From Paracentrotus lividus (lineage: Eukaryota; Echinodermata; Echinoidea; Camarodonta; Echinidae), in contig CALNVZ010003426.1 in NCBI GenBank assembly GCA_940671915.1, positions 23,726,010 to 23,790,009 of the forward strand: a stretch of DNA of 64,000 nucleotides, given 5' to 3'. The position numbers and the translations under genes are program-made. Positions 44,001 to 53,298 of this stretch are shown piece after piece. The number at the start of each line of letters is the position of its first letter. The stretch's first letter is position 1. The notes under the pieces were generated by a model. That model was not told where the DNA came from. It worked only from the letters and a program-made list of their open reading frames with translations, and ran no database searches.

Positions 44001-46285
44001 GAGGCCGTGGTTGAGTTTGTAAACCCCTTGCCCATCCCTCTCACTAACTGCTCTATCTCGTTTGAGGGTGCTCGTCTTCTCCGAAGCATGACACTATTCC
44101 CCAAGTAAGTGGACTGTGCAAAAAGGAAGAGGGATACAGAGTTTTGACATTAATTGTAGCCTTTGCATTTTGTATGGTGAATACACTCTGCATCAAAATG
44201 ATGTATTTGGCAATATATCTTTTTAGTTTTATTGCAAGTTAGTAGAATTTTGGGGAAAGTTGGGAAGAATTGGAAACTCCTAAAAGTGACAAAATCGGCA
44301 TTATTTCTGACAGTTGTCTAAAATTAAGTGTGAAGAATGCAGTTGATATATATTATTTGCTAGAGATTGTACATTTGTATAATAATAATAACAATAGTAT
44401 TTAAGAAACGCTATTCACGATTGTACCATAGCGCTTTACATAATTATAGTATAAACATAGAATAATACAAACATAGAAAATATTACATTCAAACATATTT
44501 ATGAGTATACATGTACACAGAGCAATCAACCCTTGAATAAAAGCCAACTAATTATGCGTTAAACAGATAACATTTCAAAGCTCTCTTAAATGTTGGGGTG
44601 CTTAATATGCTATGATTATTTTGAGGTATGTTGTTCCAAATATTTGGTGCTGCAATTCCAAAACGTTTGCCTGTGAGAGTGAAGTGGAATCTGGGTTTAA
44701 CTAATATTGTTTTGTCGTCTGAGGATCGAAGATTACGCCGGGGTGTATAGCCTGAAAGATTCTGAGTAAAATAGCCTGGTGTCTGATTTGTAAGAAATTT
44801 GTGTGCATAAAGACAGATTTTGAAATCAATTCGCTTAGCAACTGGCAGCCAGTGTAATTGTTTAAGGAACAGAGAAGTTGGTCTTTGGCGTCCTAACCGA
44901 AAAATTAGTCTAGCTGCACGATTTTGTATACATTGTAGGCGTTTTACATCTTTGACGGACAGGAGAGAAAACAATGCATTACAATAATCAAGCCTGGAAA
45001 TTATAAGTGCTTGAACAACACGATGGCATGTCGTACGATCAATAAATCGTCTAATTCTCCAGAGATTTCTCAAATGATAGTTACATGTGCGAACAACATT
45101 ACAAACATGACCAGATAATGAGAAAGAAGAGTTCAAAGTAACACCAAGATTTACAACACTGCGTGACAGGGGAATCCCATCATTGTCTACTTTAAGGTTT
45201 AAATTTGATGTGGTTAGTGAAGTACGTGTGAAGGCAACAAATTCGGTTTTCTGACAATTGAGATTGAGAAAGTTAGAGGACATCCATTTTCTTATTTCAG
45301 AAATACAAGCAGCAATATTACAAAGAACAGTGTCATAGTCAATAGGATCAAAACTAGTAAACAGTTGGATATCATCAGCATATACCGTATAATAAAGGTT
45401 ATGACGTTTAATTATGTCTGAAATTGGTGTGATGTAACTCGTAAACAGTATAGGCCCAAGCACAGAGCCTTGAGGTACACCAAATTGTAATGGCCGAGAT
45501 TCAGATACATGACTATCAATGCTAACTTGGGAGGACCATCCAGATAAATATGATCTCATCCACTTTAACACAGTATCAGTTATACAAAATCTAGTTTGAA
45601 GTCTATCAAGTAAGAGTCCATGATCAACAGTATCAAACGCAGCACTCAAGAGTGAAGTTGCTTTATAGACACATGCATATAGATGTACATGTAGGTCCTA
45701 CTACTTAAATAAAAATAAACAAATGAGCATGTTATTGAGTATTAACCCAAGTCCAAAAGATATTCCAACAAACATAAATAATATGCACAATTTGTAGTGA
45801 GCCAGATGATCTTTCACTCATTGAGTTGAACCAGACGATCAGAAATATCTGAATTATGATTTGGTGGGACAGCTGATGAACAGACTGAAATCTATGGAAT
45901 CTTACCCAAAAAGACATTCTGCAAAATAATTCTGAAACATGCAAGAGTATCTGCACTCAACTTTTGAGAGCAACTTTGGTCAGAATGCTAAGTTTTATCT
46001 TTTATTATTGCATTACTAGATTACTCAGGTTATGAGCTCATTAGATGACAAAAAATTTTAGTTGATGGATTTTGTATGTCTAATTAATTATTCTCTCCTA
46101 TTTATTTTCTCAGTGATGTTTAAATTATTGTTCTTTCTTTTCCTAGTGACGTTCCAGCCAAAGGAAGTTTCAAGCAGAAGGTCATGTTTTCACCTCGCGA
46201 GAAGGGACAGCGAACGCTTGTCATCGACTTTGACTCCAAGCAAATTGGCAACGTTGCTGATGTCATCGACATCAACATCCCATAA
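31447..46285 (+). CDS. Transglutaminase (FXIII/TG1-like), 13 exons, exon 5 frameshift
   Basis: Transglutaminases form calcium-dependent glutamine-lysine isopeptide crosslinks. Thirteen GT-AG exons join in compatible phases: 31447-31608, 32472-32616, 33160-33357, 33941-34169, 34810-34953, 35678-35907, 36707-36839, 37782-37854, 40035-40243, 41073-41297, 41637-41791, 43911-44104 and 46147-46285. Two bases appear lost near 34902; allowing for them the protein is 745 residues, normal for the family. Order: 54-residue acidic N-terminal extension, beta-sandwich (about 55-185), catalytic core, two beta-barrels (about 520-745). The triad is Cys323 (YGQCWVF), His383 (WNFHVW) and Asp406 (VIDATPQE), and Trp300 (SPSKW) matches the transition-state tryptophan. 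No signal peptide is visible. Exon 1 follows an acceptor (TTGCTTTAG, 31431-31439) and the frame is open above the ATG, so an upstream exon is possible. The weak Kozak context leaves the start uncertain. Confidence 0.95.
32065..32200. repeat. TA microsatellites in transglutaminase intron 1
   Basis: Two short TA dinucleotide runs (near 32076-32104 and 32175-32197). The remainder of intron 1 shows AT-rich sequence and no extra exon. Confidence 0.8.
32472..32616 (+). CDS. Transglutaminase exon 2 (beta-sandwich)
   Basis: It starts after TTGTTGAAG with [19 protein letters not shown] and contains [13 protein letters not shown], equivalent to the conserved VRRGQPF strand of the family. It ends phase 1 at CGT G|GTTAGT. 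Confidence 0.93.
33160..33357 (+). CDS. Transglutaminase exon 3 (beta-sandwich)
   Basis: The acceptor is ATTTTGCAG. It encodes [17 protein letters not shown] through GEWGIRV and [18 protein letters not shown], the closing strands of the N-terminal domain. The donor is GCC G|GTATGA (phase 1); reading beyond it is intron. Confidence 0.93.
33941..34169 (+). CDS. Transglutaminase exon 4 (start of catalytic core)
   Basis: The acceptor is CTAACATAG. It encodes [16 protein letters not shown], then [13 protein letters not shown] and [12 protein letters not shown], all core signatures. The donor is GAA|GTAAGT (phase 2). Confidence 0.95.
34810..34953 (+). CDS. Transglutaminase exon 5, apparent 2-base deletion
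   Basis: After TTTTTTCAG the frame reads [17 protein letters not shown] to YSQPE and then meets TAG at 34904-34906. From 34905 the next frame reads [17 protein letters not shown], the expected core signature, into the donor GATG|GTAGGT with the right phase for exon 6. Restoring two bases (probably AA) in the GAAT context would repair the frame. It is either an assembly or sequencing error or a null allele. Confidence 0.93.
34970..35150. mobile_element. G/C-run element in transglutaminase intron 5
   Basis: It begins CACCGTGGAGC and ends GGCTCCGCGGC, loosely inverted. It carries several G runs and one C run around GGGGCTGAGCCGAAAGTGGG and CTGCAGCCCCCCAGCCCC. It is non-coding and probably a MITE. 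Confidence 0.5.
35678..35907 (+). CDS. Transglutaminase exon 6 (active-site Cys)
   Basis: The acceptor is ACAATGTAG. It encodes [10 protein letters not shown] (Trp300) and [11 protein letters not shown]; the nucleophilic Cys codon is TGC at 35764-35766. [18 protein letters not shown] follows, matching the SAHDTD segment of TG1 and factor XIII. It ends GAG|GTTGGT (phase 0). Confidence 0.96.
36075..36145 (-). repeat. 3' tail of an L2/CR1-like LINE or partner SINE
   Basis: AATAATAATAATAATATTAT followed by AAGCGCTTTTCCCGCAGC and AAAGCGCTTTACAATATG resembles, on the minus strand, the GCGCT-containing tail and ATT-repeat end of the LINE at 44380-45655. Confidence 0.55.
36355..36520. repeat. Units of the ~190-bp GGTCACAGAGGTCAACT repeat
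   Basis: CAAGGTCACAGAGGTCAACT, ATATCAAGAACC and ATGATCTGATTAGATTTTGG appear in the same order as in 30640-31390, so intron 6 holds a fragment of that family. Confidence 0.6.
36707..36839 (+). CDS. Transglutaminase exon 7 (catalytic His and Asp)
   Basis: After ATGTTACAG it encodes [18 protein letters not shown] (His at 36743-36745) and [16 protein letters not shown] (Asp at 36812-36814). The His-Asp spacing of 23 residues is the family spacing. The donor is GAAG|GTATCA (phase 1). Confidence 0.96.
37155..37332. mobile_element. Short inverted-repeat element in transglutaminase intron 7
   Basis: ACATACTAAATTATCCCGAG and its inverse (GAGGGATAATTTAGTATGTG near 37272-37293) surround a centre AAGGCCGCAGGCAGAGGAG. 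The outer sequence ATACAATAT...CTGGA is also mirrored. MITE-like. Confidence 0.65.
37782..37854 (+). CDS. Transglutaminase exon 8
   Basis: After GTTTGTAG it encodes [20 protein letters not shown] and SYET, matching the CGPxxVxAIKxG segment after the active-site aspartate. The donor is CTAA|GTAAGA (phase 2). Confidence 0.93.
38003..38044 (+). repeat. Run of 42 consecutive G
   Basis: An uninterrupted poly-G tract in transglutaminase intron 8, the longest of many G or C runs in the window. Its exact length is likely to be unreliable in assembly. Confidence 0.85.
38400..38670 (+). repeat. SINE S3 in transglutaminase intron 8
   Basis: A tRNA-like head with B-box-like GGGTTTGATTCCTGG is followed by CTTGAGCAAGGCATTTTGGG, CTCCTCACCCAGGTGTAAAT, TGGTACCCAATAGGAT, and a GTGCTATATAAA tail ending in A/T. 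The GTGCTATA tail resembles L2/CR1-type LINE tails, suggesting mobilisation by such a LINE. Confidence 0.65.
39785..39962 (+). pseudogene. 3'-end fragment of a non-LTR retrotransposon ORF
   Basis: The plus-strand frame reads [18 protein letters not shown], then [20 protein letters not shown] and SRLLSRPGR before TAG. This is the RGRPxxTWxDxxxxD...DRxxWR pattern at the C-terminus of many LINE reverse-transcriptase proteins. A GGTAGGTAGGTAG tail follows. It lies in transglutaminase intron 8 about 70 bp before exon 9. The reverse-transcriptase core is absent, so it is 5'-truncated. Confidence 0.65.
40035..40243 (+). CDS. Transglutaminase exon 9 (end of catalytic core)
   Basis: The acceptor is CTGTTGACAG. 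It encodes [14 protein letters not shown], then GKFISTTKL and [14 protein letters not shown], matching FAEVN and the DIT.xYKxPEG motif of the family. The donor is GAAG|GTACTT (phase 1). Confidence 0.95.
40350..40839. mobile_element. 490-bp MITE in transglutaminase intron 9
   Basis: The termini TTAAACCTGGTGTATAGTTT and AAACTATACACCAGCTTTAA are inverted. The interior is non-coding. The superfamily is not assigned. Confidence 0.65.
41073..41297 (+). CDS. Transglutaminase exon 10 (calcium region into first barrel)
   Basis: After TTTCCAG it encodes [17 protein letters not shown], continuing the PEGSxEER motif, then [20 protein letters not shown], the first strands of beta-barrel 1. The donor is ACTG|GTAATT (phase 1). 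Confidence 0.94.
41637..41791 (+). CDS. Transglutaminase exon 11 (beta-barrel 1)
   Basis: After TGTATGCAG it encodes [19 protein letters not shown] and [19 protein letters not shown], the end of barrel 1. The donor is CAG|GTCAGG (phase 0). Confidence 0.93.
42526..43320. repeat. Repeat with GT/CCGT microsatellites, transglutaminase intron 11
   Basis: It opens CCCCGCCGAACGAGTTCGAG and ends GGCGGGGACATATATTCCGC. It contains a GTGTGT then GTCCGTCC tract and two ~130-bp tandem units sharing CCATTTTTCATCCGATTTCG and ATAGCACTAGGTGA. A short inverted CCCCGCC/GGCGGGG pair bounds it. It is non-coding. Confidence 0.6.
43911..44104 (+). CDS. Transglutaminase exon 12 (beta-barrel 2)
   Basis: After CTATTTATAG it encodes [18 protein letters not shown] and [19 protein letters not shown]; the NPLPxPLTN motif is the hallmark of the C-terminal barrel. 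The donor is CCCAA|GTAAGT (phase 2). Confidence 0.95.
44380..45655 (-). mobile_element. 5'-truncated L2/CR1-like LINE, RT frame 44552-45649
   Basis: A minus-strand frame of 365 codons encodes the reverse-transcriptase region from motif A ([13 protein letters not shown]) through [10 protein letters not shown] and the catalytic YADD ([10 protein letters not shown]), then [18 protein letters not shown] and [13 protein letters not shown], to LKCYLFNA and TAA. These are signatures of the L2/CR1 group. The 5' end breaks off at motif A, so endonuclease and upstream palm are missing. The 3' UTR carries AAAGCGCTATGG and an ATT-type simple repeat. It sits antisense in transglutaminase intron 12. The intact frame suggests a fairly recent insertion, but the copy cannot be autonomous. 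Confidence 0.92.
46147..46285 (+). CDS. Transglutaminase exon 13 and stop
   Basis: After TTTTCCTAG it encodes [20 protein letters not shown] through [18 protein letters not shown] and ends INIP followed by TAA at 46283-46285. It matches the last strands of barrel 2. Confidence 0.94.
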
Positions 46286-46735
46286 ACTCCTGAAAGACCC
46301 TGCCTCACAATATTACATATAGTCTGGTTTGCATGAGGTTGATTATAAAATTAGTTGTTTTTTTCTTCTCTCTATTTTGAGAAGGTAATCCCACTATCAT
46401 TCTGAAGAAGATTTTCGAAGTATAGACATTTAGTGTGGTTGTACATAAAGAACATTATTGTAATTAGGTGCGAGTTCTTTAGGCACAACCAGAAAGGTTT
46501 TGTAGTTGTAGTTGTATATGTTATGATTTTGTTTTTCTGAGACTATGTTAATCCTTTAATTTTTCGTTTGTTTCTAAATACAATTGAAATAAATAGTTTG
46601 TTCTACCTATCTTATTCACATACATGTACCTATTTCATCACAACACATACAGTGAAACTGTAATTTTGTAAAAACTTTTTATACAAGTCTTGTGCTCAAG
46701 ATGTTATGAAATAAATCATATGTAGATATCTATAG
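46286..46735 (+). terminator. Transglutaminase 3' UTR with two AATAAA signals
   Basis: Canonical AATAAA hexamers occur at 46588-46593 and 46710-46715 after the stop codon. Cleavage probably follows one or both by 10-30 bases. The choice cannot be made from sequence alone. Confidence 0.65.
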
Positions 46736-46739
46736 CTCA

Positions 46740-47286
46740 CGTGATCTGCAGAATTCTGAAACCTGTACTCAAAGACTAATCTTTTCCATCTATTTTGCAT
46801 AAAATAGCCCAGTGTAGAATTTAGTTTTTATGTTAGTGGTTTTATATACTTGCAACAGTTTTGTGATTCGTATGCTACCATTACCTCTTTTTCTAGTACT
46901 TCTAGTGTGTGATTTTTCTTGTGTAAAATAAGTGATACAGAACTAATCATATTAATGTGCCTTTTCTGGAAAACACTTTCTTTTTAATATATGGCTGAAT
47001 CGGTGGCATGTAAAAATATTTTTCTATGTTTACAGAGCAGTAGTTGAATAGGGTGTAAATGTATATCTTAAAATAGTTTGAGTTAGTTTAGAATTCAGGT
47101 GTGATTTGATCTCAGTAATTGGCATAGATTATTAAGAATTCAAAGAGAATTGGAAGTTATCTAGATATTTCCTGTTTCCTGAAAACTTAACAATGATATT
47201 ATAATAAATAGTATGTAGGGAAGACTTATAATTCTAAAGCATTTCAAAGCACTCACTCCTGAGTTTGTTATATCAGCTTAACCCTA
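46740..47286. other. No gene seen
   Basis: AT-rich DNA downstream of transglutaminase. No exon or element terminus is recognised. Confidence 0.4.
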
Positions 47287-47288
47287 TA

Positions 47289-47767
47289 CTGTGCGTCCCA
47301 AATAAAAGTAAACCCAAATTTGAGAACCTTATATTAAAATTGTATAACCTATGTGTCATTAATTGTTATATCATGACAAATAGTAACTTGTATACTATCC
47401 AGTGATACCAAAATTATACTTGTACTGTCATGGACAACTGAGCACTTTGGCTATAAAAAAACAAGCGTAAAATATTCCCTGTACCAAGTTTGAGTAAAAG
47501 CAGCCCTTGCATTCCAATAGTCCAAGATGGTCTTAGGAAGGCCGACCTCACACAAAGAATGAATGATCAGAGAGCCAGGGTTGCTTCTGATAAAACTTGG
47601 AACAATTCGTTTTTGACCAAAGTTCTTTAGAGCTCGAGTGCTCAGTCATCCATGACAGTACAGGCATGATTTGGTATTACTGGATAGATATAAATTAATG
47701 ACACATAAGTATTACAATTTTAATACCAGGCATTGGAAGTTTGGTTACTCTTATTTGGGACGTACTG
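47289..47767. mobile_element. Tc1/mariner-type MITE, GTGCGTCCCA family, copy 1
   Basis: The inverted ends CTGTGCGTCCCAAATAAAAG and TACTCTTATTTGGGACGTAC are bordered by TA on both sides. The diverged arms extend about 180 bp with ATGTGTCATTAAT, ATCCAGTGATACCAAA and CTGTCATGGA mirrored. It is non-coding. A second copy lies at 49277-50040. Confidence 0.75.
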
Positions 47768-48734
47768 TATAGCCGAGACTATTTTTAAACTGTATAGACC
47801 AGGTGGGAGGAGTTTATTTGCCCCCCTTCCCCAAATCTTGGCCATCAACCACAAGATTGTAATGAAAATCAGCATGTAGGTTGCCCATGACATTCTTGTA
47901 AAAGTGGAAAATTTTATATGGTAAATTTTTCGTGCTGGGTAATGTAAAATTATTTGCCTGTTTTTATTTTTGCCCTGGTATCGCGTCGCATGAAAATCAC
48001 AGAAATTTCCACCCAGCGAAATATTTCCTATTAGTATTTACAATAATCTCTCAAAAAATGGATTTGGTCCCAAATATTGTTATAAACACTGTAGCAATAG
48101 CTTCTCAAGTATGATATATTTTTTTTAAGGGAAAAATTAACCCCCCCCCCCCCCACGTGCTATATTGGCTTGATAGTCAAAGCAAATCCTTAGATTAAAT
48201 TTTTAAAAAATAACCAGTATAAATATGGTGGGATGGCACACATAAGTTTGTTTTGCTGCTATAAGGAGTGATGTTCTCCGACAATAAAAGGTGCTAAGTC
48301 TTTTTTATTGAACCCCTAATTTAATATCTTTGGTGTTTTGTTTGTTTTCTAACCTTTTTTGTGATTACATCTTGAAAGTAATAGATTATAATTAGACAGT
48401 GCATCAATCTAACCACGGCACTCTAATTAATTCTTCATGTTCTAAATTGTATCTACAGACTTCTTTGCAGATACATTTTTTCTTGTTCTTTCATGCAGGG
48501 TATTAAGCCTAATAATGTGCTTCGGACTCATGATATTTTGTACTATTGCATGGGTAAACGGTATATTTTTTTTTCATGTTAACCTTGGATTATAAGCTCT
48601 GTAGTTTCGCATAATAAATGTACCATACGATGGTGTCTACTCATTATCAAGTCTGAATATTTTTATGATTGCCACCTACCGTCTCCTTCAAGCTGTCAAA
48701 AATTTCCTCCCACAACTCTATATCCCCTCTTTTC

Positions 48735-48745
48735 CATATCTCTCG

Positions 48746-48784
<39 letters not shown>

Positions 48785-48850
48785 CTCTCTCTCTCTCTCT
48801 CTCTCCCTCTCTCTTCTCTCTCTCTCTATTTTCTTTCTCTTTCTCTCAAA
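48735..48850. repeat. CT microsatellite
   Basis: An interrupted (CT)n run of about 100 bp. Serine/leucine-rich frames across it are artefacts. Confidence 0.9.
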
Positions 48851-49276
48851 TCAGCAATATTGCAATTTCTGGATATTCTTATTCCTGGACTTAGTAATTA
48901 GTATTAATAAACATTTATAAAGGAATAAATACAATATACCTGGACCAGTTTGCAAACATAACTGGATGATATATTCGGCAAGCCTCTTGCAAGGTTCATG
49001 AATGATGACATATGTTTAAGTAATGTATACGATTTGAAATTAATATGTTACTAAACATCAACACCAGACCCCTAATACAAAGTTTCGAGAATCAAATAAT
49101 TGCTACTTTTGAAAGAACAATTCTAATTGGTTACTGGTCAGTCTATTGACACAAAAGTGCATGCAAACAATGATTGTGAAAATTTGCTTGCCACTTTGCG
49201 ATTTGATTGCAAATTTGCAAATGCACCAATCCACATCACAAAGAGGGAATATCAAATAGAATTCTTGAATGATATA

Positions 49277-50040
49277 CCCAGTGCGTCCCAGATAAAGTAA
49301 AACCTCTTACTCTTGAGCAGCTTCATTATCAAAATTGCATAACTATATGTCATTATTTTTTTCATATTATGACAAAGAGTAACTCGTTATTCTATCCATT
49401 GATACCAAAATATACCTGCACTTATGGATGACTGAGCGCACTACGAGTTTTTAAAAAAATGTACCAAGTTATTTCAGAAGCAACCTGGCTATCTGGGGTG
49501 GTGTTGCATAAAAACTTTTTCTAACCCAAGTTTTCTCGGGTTAAAACTCAGCTTATGTAGACCTATTTCTTAGGTTATTCAACCTGATTTTAAAACTCCT
49601 AAAAATTTATTGCCATTAATACTTTTGAAAACTCTGGTATGTTTTTATGCAATTGAAAAAACAGTAAAAAATCCAGAAAAATATTGTAACCGGAGTTTTC
49701 GGACTTTAACCGGAGTTTCAGATTTTAACGGAAAAAACTCCGGTTAGAAGTTTTATGCAACGCGGGTCCATCATTTCAAAAAAAAAGATATCAATCATGA
49801 TTTTAAGGTCAGCCTTCCTGAGTCCATACATAAGGCACAAGGATTACTTGATATAATTGAAATACAGGGGCTGCTTTTCTTAACTTGATATAAGGGGGAA
49901 CTTTTACGCTCGTTCAGTCATTTTGGTATCATTGAATAGAATATGAGCTACTTTCCATGAAATAAATATCAAGGTCACACAAGCTACCAAATTCGATATG
50001 AGGCTCTCAAAGTTGGGTTTACTTTTTCTGGGACGCACTT
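49277..50040. mobile_element. GTGCGTCCCA family MITE, copy 2, interrupted
   Basis: The left end CAGTGCGTCCCAGATAAAGT and right end ACTTTTTCTGGGACGCACTT are inverted. Arm blocks ATGTCATTA, TTGATACCAAAAT and ATGGATGACTGAGCGC match copy 1. The centre is split by a second MITE at 49501-49762. Confidence 0.7.
49501..49762. mobile_element. AACTCCGG/GTTGCATAA MITE, copy 2 (nested)
   Basis: The ends GTGTTGCATAAAAACTTTTT and GAAGTTTTATGCAACGCG are inverted. The inner modules TTTTCTCGGGTTAAAACTC and TTAACGGAAAAAACTCCGG are mirrored. Related to 22340-22672. Confidence 0.75.
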
Positions 50041-50395
50041 TATAAATAAAGAAGGAAATTTGAAGAAGTATGTGAGAGTGACGTGTGAGACTAACAGACA
50101 TAAAAAGATGGGCAAAGTGTGCGAGGGTGCGTGTGACGTACTTGAGGGTGTGTGGGTGTGTTGGTGTTTGTGTGTGTTTTACATATTTATACAAAAATAA
50201 GTCTTTCAAATTGTTTTAGTCTTCACCTATAGCCAGTTGCCTCAAGTTAGATTGCAGTCTGTGAAAGATGTCGTATTATTCCGTTATGGTGCAATGATAT
50301 CCTAATGAAAAGTTTATATACAAAAATAAGCAATACATATCTTAAAACCCATAGATTCAGTTTTCATACCAAGCAAGACAACATTCAAATAGATA

Positions 50396-50398
<3 letters not shown>

Positions 50399-50432
<34 letters not shown>
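50399..50432. repeat. Poly-T run
   Basis: A run of over 30 T just left of the minisatellite element. Confidence 0.9.
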
Positions 50433-50437
<5 letters not shown>

Positions 50438-50463
50438 CTCACTTCTGTATATTACGGAAGCTT

Positions 50464-51308
50464 AAAAGTGCCCAGCGAGATGTTCAGATAATGATATCGT
50501 CATGTCTGTATCCTGGAAAAGGGATGATCAGATGACGTGATCTTAGATCTCATCATGTCTACATCCTGGAAAAGGATAATCAGATGACGTGATCTTAGAT
50601 CTCGACATGTCTACATCCTGTGTGAGAGATGATGAGATGACGTGATCATAGATCTCGTCATGTCTACATCCTGTGGGAGAGATGATGAGATGACAAGATC
50701 TTGGATCTCGTCGTGTCTACATCCTGTGGGAGAGATGATGAGATGACAAGATCTTGGATCTCGTCATGTCTACATCCTGAGGGAGAGATGATCAGATGAC
50801 AAGATCTCGGAGTTCGTCATGTCTACATCCTGTGGGAGAGATGATCAGATGACAAGATCTTGGATCTCGTCATGTCTACATCCTGTAGAATATGATCAGA
50901 TGACACGAACTCGGATCGTCATGTCTACATCCTGTGGGAGAGATGATGAGATGACAAGATCTCGGATCTCGTCATGTCTACATCCTGTGGGAGAGATGAT
51001 CAGATGACAAGATCTTGGATCTCGTCATGTCTACATCCTGAGGGAGAGATGATCAGATGACAAGATCTTAGATCTCGTCATGTCTACATCCTGTCGGAGA
51101 GATGATCAGATGACAAGATCTTGGATCTCGTCATGTCTACATCCTGTGGGAGAGATGATCAGATGACAAGATCTTGGATCTCGTCATGTCTACATCCTGT
51201 GGGAGAGATGATCAGATGCCATGATCTTCCACAGGATGTAGACTTGACTAAATCCGAGATCTTGTCATCATGACGAGATGATTATCTGAACATCTGGGTG
51301 GCACTTTT
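50464..51308. mobile_element. Inverted termini enclosing a 53-bp minisatellite
   Basis: Outer sequences 50464-50504 (AAAAGTGCCCAGCGAGATGT ...) and 51269-51308 (... ACATCTGGGTGGCACTTTT-type inverse) are about 40-bp inverted repeats. Between them about 13 tandem 53-bp units share GATGATCAGATGACAAGATC, TTGGATCTCGTCATGTCTAC and ATCCTGTGGGAGA, with small variations. The last unit turns into an inverted half-unit (CCACAGGATGTAGACTTGAC). It is non-coding. The architecture resembles fold-back elements or minisatellite-bearing non-autonomous transposons. Confidence 0.8.
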
Positions 51309-51663
51309 ATCTATCTATTTGCACATTTTGTGATGCAGTAGCCCCCTACAGTTTTGGTTTAAATTTATACATATACTCTTCACATTTTTAATTCACTTTA
51401 AATTAGAAAGAAAGAATTAAACATATTTCACTTGAAACTACTACTATAAAATTTCTCAAAGTTAAATTACCCAAACGAATCCTGGCAAATTAAAAAAAAC
51501 CCTTGCGAAAAACACATCAAAATTTGGACGAACCGAGAATTATCCTTACGAACCCAGACGGACAATAAAAAATCCTAACGAATGGAAGCGAAAAAAGGAT
51601 TAGGCTTTATTCATTTGGGTTAACAATTCAGTGAGATACCCCCTTTAGCCTATGCGCGCCTAA

Positions 51664-52064
51664 AGCCCGCCTCACACTGTGCGATTTGCTGCGATGCGAT
51701 TTTGGAGGAATTATAATGTTTGATAAGAACATTCAAAAACTGAAATTCATGCTTTCCAAAGTTCTGGGTATTCCTCTGAATACTAAAATTAAAATTAACG
51801 GCGATGGCGTACCCCCTTCTCTGTATAAAATCAAATTGTTTCCATATCGCAATGACGTCACAGCGATCTTGCGATTTTAAGCTAAATTGAACTTTACTCA
51901 AAATTATAGGCTCGAATTGGAACAAAATTTCGATCACATTGTTCCTGTACGACTTTTACCTCTAATAAGATACTTTTGCATGTTTCAAAATGTCTCATTT
52001 AATGCCAAACTGCAATTTGTTCTAAAAATCGCATCGCAACGTATCGCACAGTGTGAGGCAGGCT
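51664..52064. mobile_element. 401-bp MITE, TAA duplication (PIF/Harbinger-like)
   Basis: The ends AGCCCGCCTCACACTGTGCG and CGCACAGTGTGAGGCAGGCT are inverted. TAA occurs immediately outside each end (51661-51663 and 52065-52067), the three-base target typical of PIF/Harbinger. Subterminal GCGATGCGATTTT is also mirrored. Confidence 0.78.
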
Positions 52065-52213
52065 TAACAAACCAGCACAAAAGAAAACATGCCATGTTGA
52101 TACGTACTGTTCAAAACATTGGCTAGACTCTCTCTATAATATAACACAGTTTAATTTCGCTTCATTCGCCTGGGTCCGCTACTCGTGAGATACCCCCTTG
52201 AGCATGTTGAGTG

Positions 52214-52250
52214 ATAACCCTTTCTCTCTCTCTCTCTCTCTCTCTCTCCG
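52214..52250. repeat. CT microsatellite
   Basis: A (CT)n run of about 28 bp in otherwise unremarkable intergenic DNA. Confidence 0.85.
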
Positions 52251-52811
52251 CTCCCGATCTCCCTCTCCCGAGGAGTTTTGGCGGCGTAAAAAAAAAAATT
52301 AGAGTGTATTCTTTCTTGCTCGACCCGACCAGTGTAACCGATGTTTACTTATTTATTCATTTTTATTTTCATTTTTTTTTTTTATGCACCAAAATCAGAC
52401 AATCCAACTTTGCAAATTAAGATGATAATACATCATTCAATGTGGAACCTGTCAAGCTCTATTTGCGAAATTTTGTATATGTGACTTGTAAAAGAAATAC
52501 ATGTAAAAGAAATATGTGTCAACGGGTAATAATAAATACCAGCAATTATTTTGATGGAACCTGTGGCTCTATATTTAAGAATGTTTCCTTTTATATCAAT
52601 TTAGGCCTACATGTTCCTTAAACTACTCATCAAAATTTACTCCTAATCATTATTTTTTCATTATGAACCTAAACTTATATGCTTCACTCATATTCTTTAA
52701 AGATATCAAATTGCATATTCGCCTATTGCATTAAATAAATTTTCACGGTGATTATTAAAAGACGGGCATAACATATCACGCCAGCCGAACAAAAGATACA
52801 TGTATATAATG

Positions 52812-53070
52812 TACAGCGGTGGCCAAAATTATTACACCTAGCATATTTAAATTATTATTATTTTAAATTTATTTATTGTTTTAAAATTCATTTTTTTCCC
52901 CATTCAATTGGCCATTCAGATACCTATAAAAAGGTTGGAATGTCTACAAAAGTCATCACTATGCTTTAAAAACAATATAATACATAGTCATGCGTTTTTA
53001 ACTCGTTTTATGTATGTTACGCCACCACTTGAAAACTCTTAAAATATTGCACCTTTCAGGATTAAAGTGT
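52812..53070. mobile_element. Tc1/mariner-like terminal remnant
   Basis: CAGCGGTGGCCAAAATTATT followed by ACACCTAGCA is a typical Tc1/mariner outer end. The matching right end seems diverged (GCCACCACTTGAAAACTCTT near 53020). No transposase frame. Confidence 0.5.
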
Positions 53071-53298
53071 CATAACGTCAAAAATATTAAGTTCCCAGAC
53101 CCGTAACTAGAGGGCGGGGGAGGGGGGGGGTCAACCCTTAACTCTTAACGTTCCATATTAATTTATAGTAAAAAAAAGTAGACTTTCTTTTTTAATTTTT
53201 TTAAAAATGGTATGAAATAGTATTGATTGGTGTAAATCACTGGAAATCGATCTACAGACACAATACAATCAACTGTGCTGTTTTGCAAAGCCTATACT

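Noticed and set aside
50495-51230. CRISPR-like array of regular repeats
   Set aside because: The 53-bp units are continuous tandem repeats without unique spacers, in an animal genome; it is a minisatellite.
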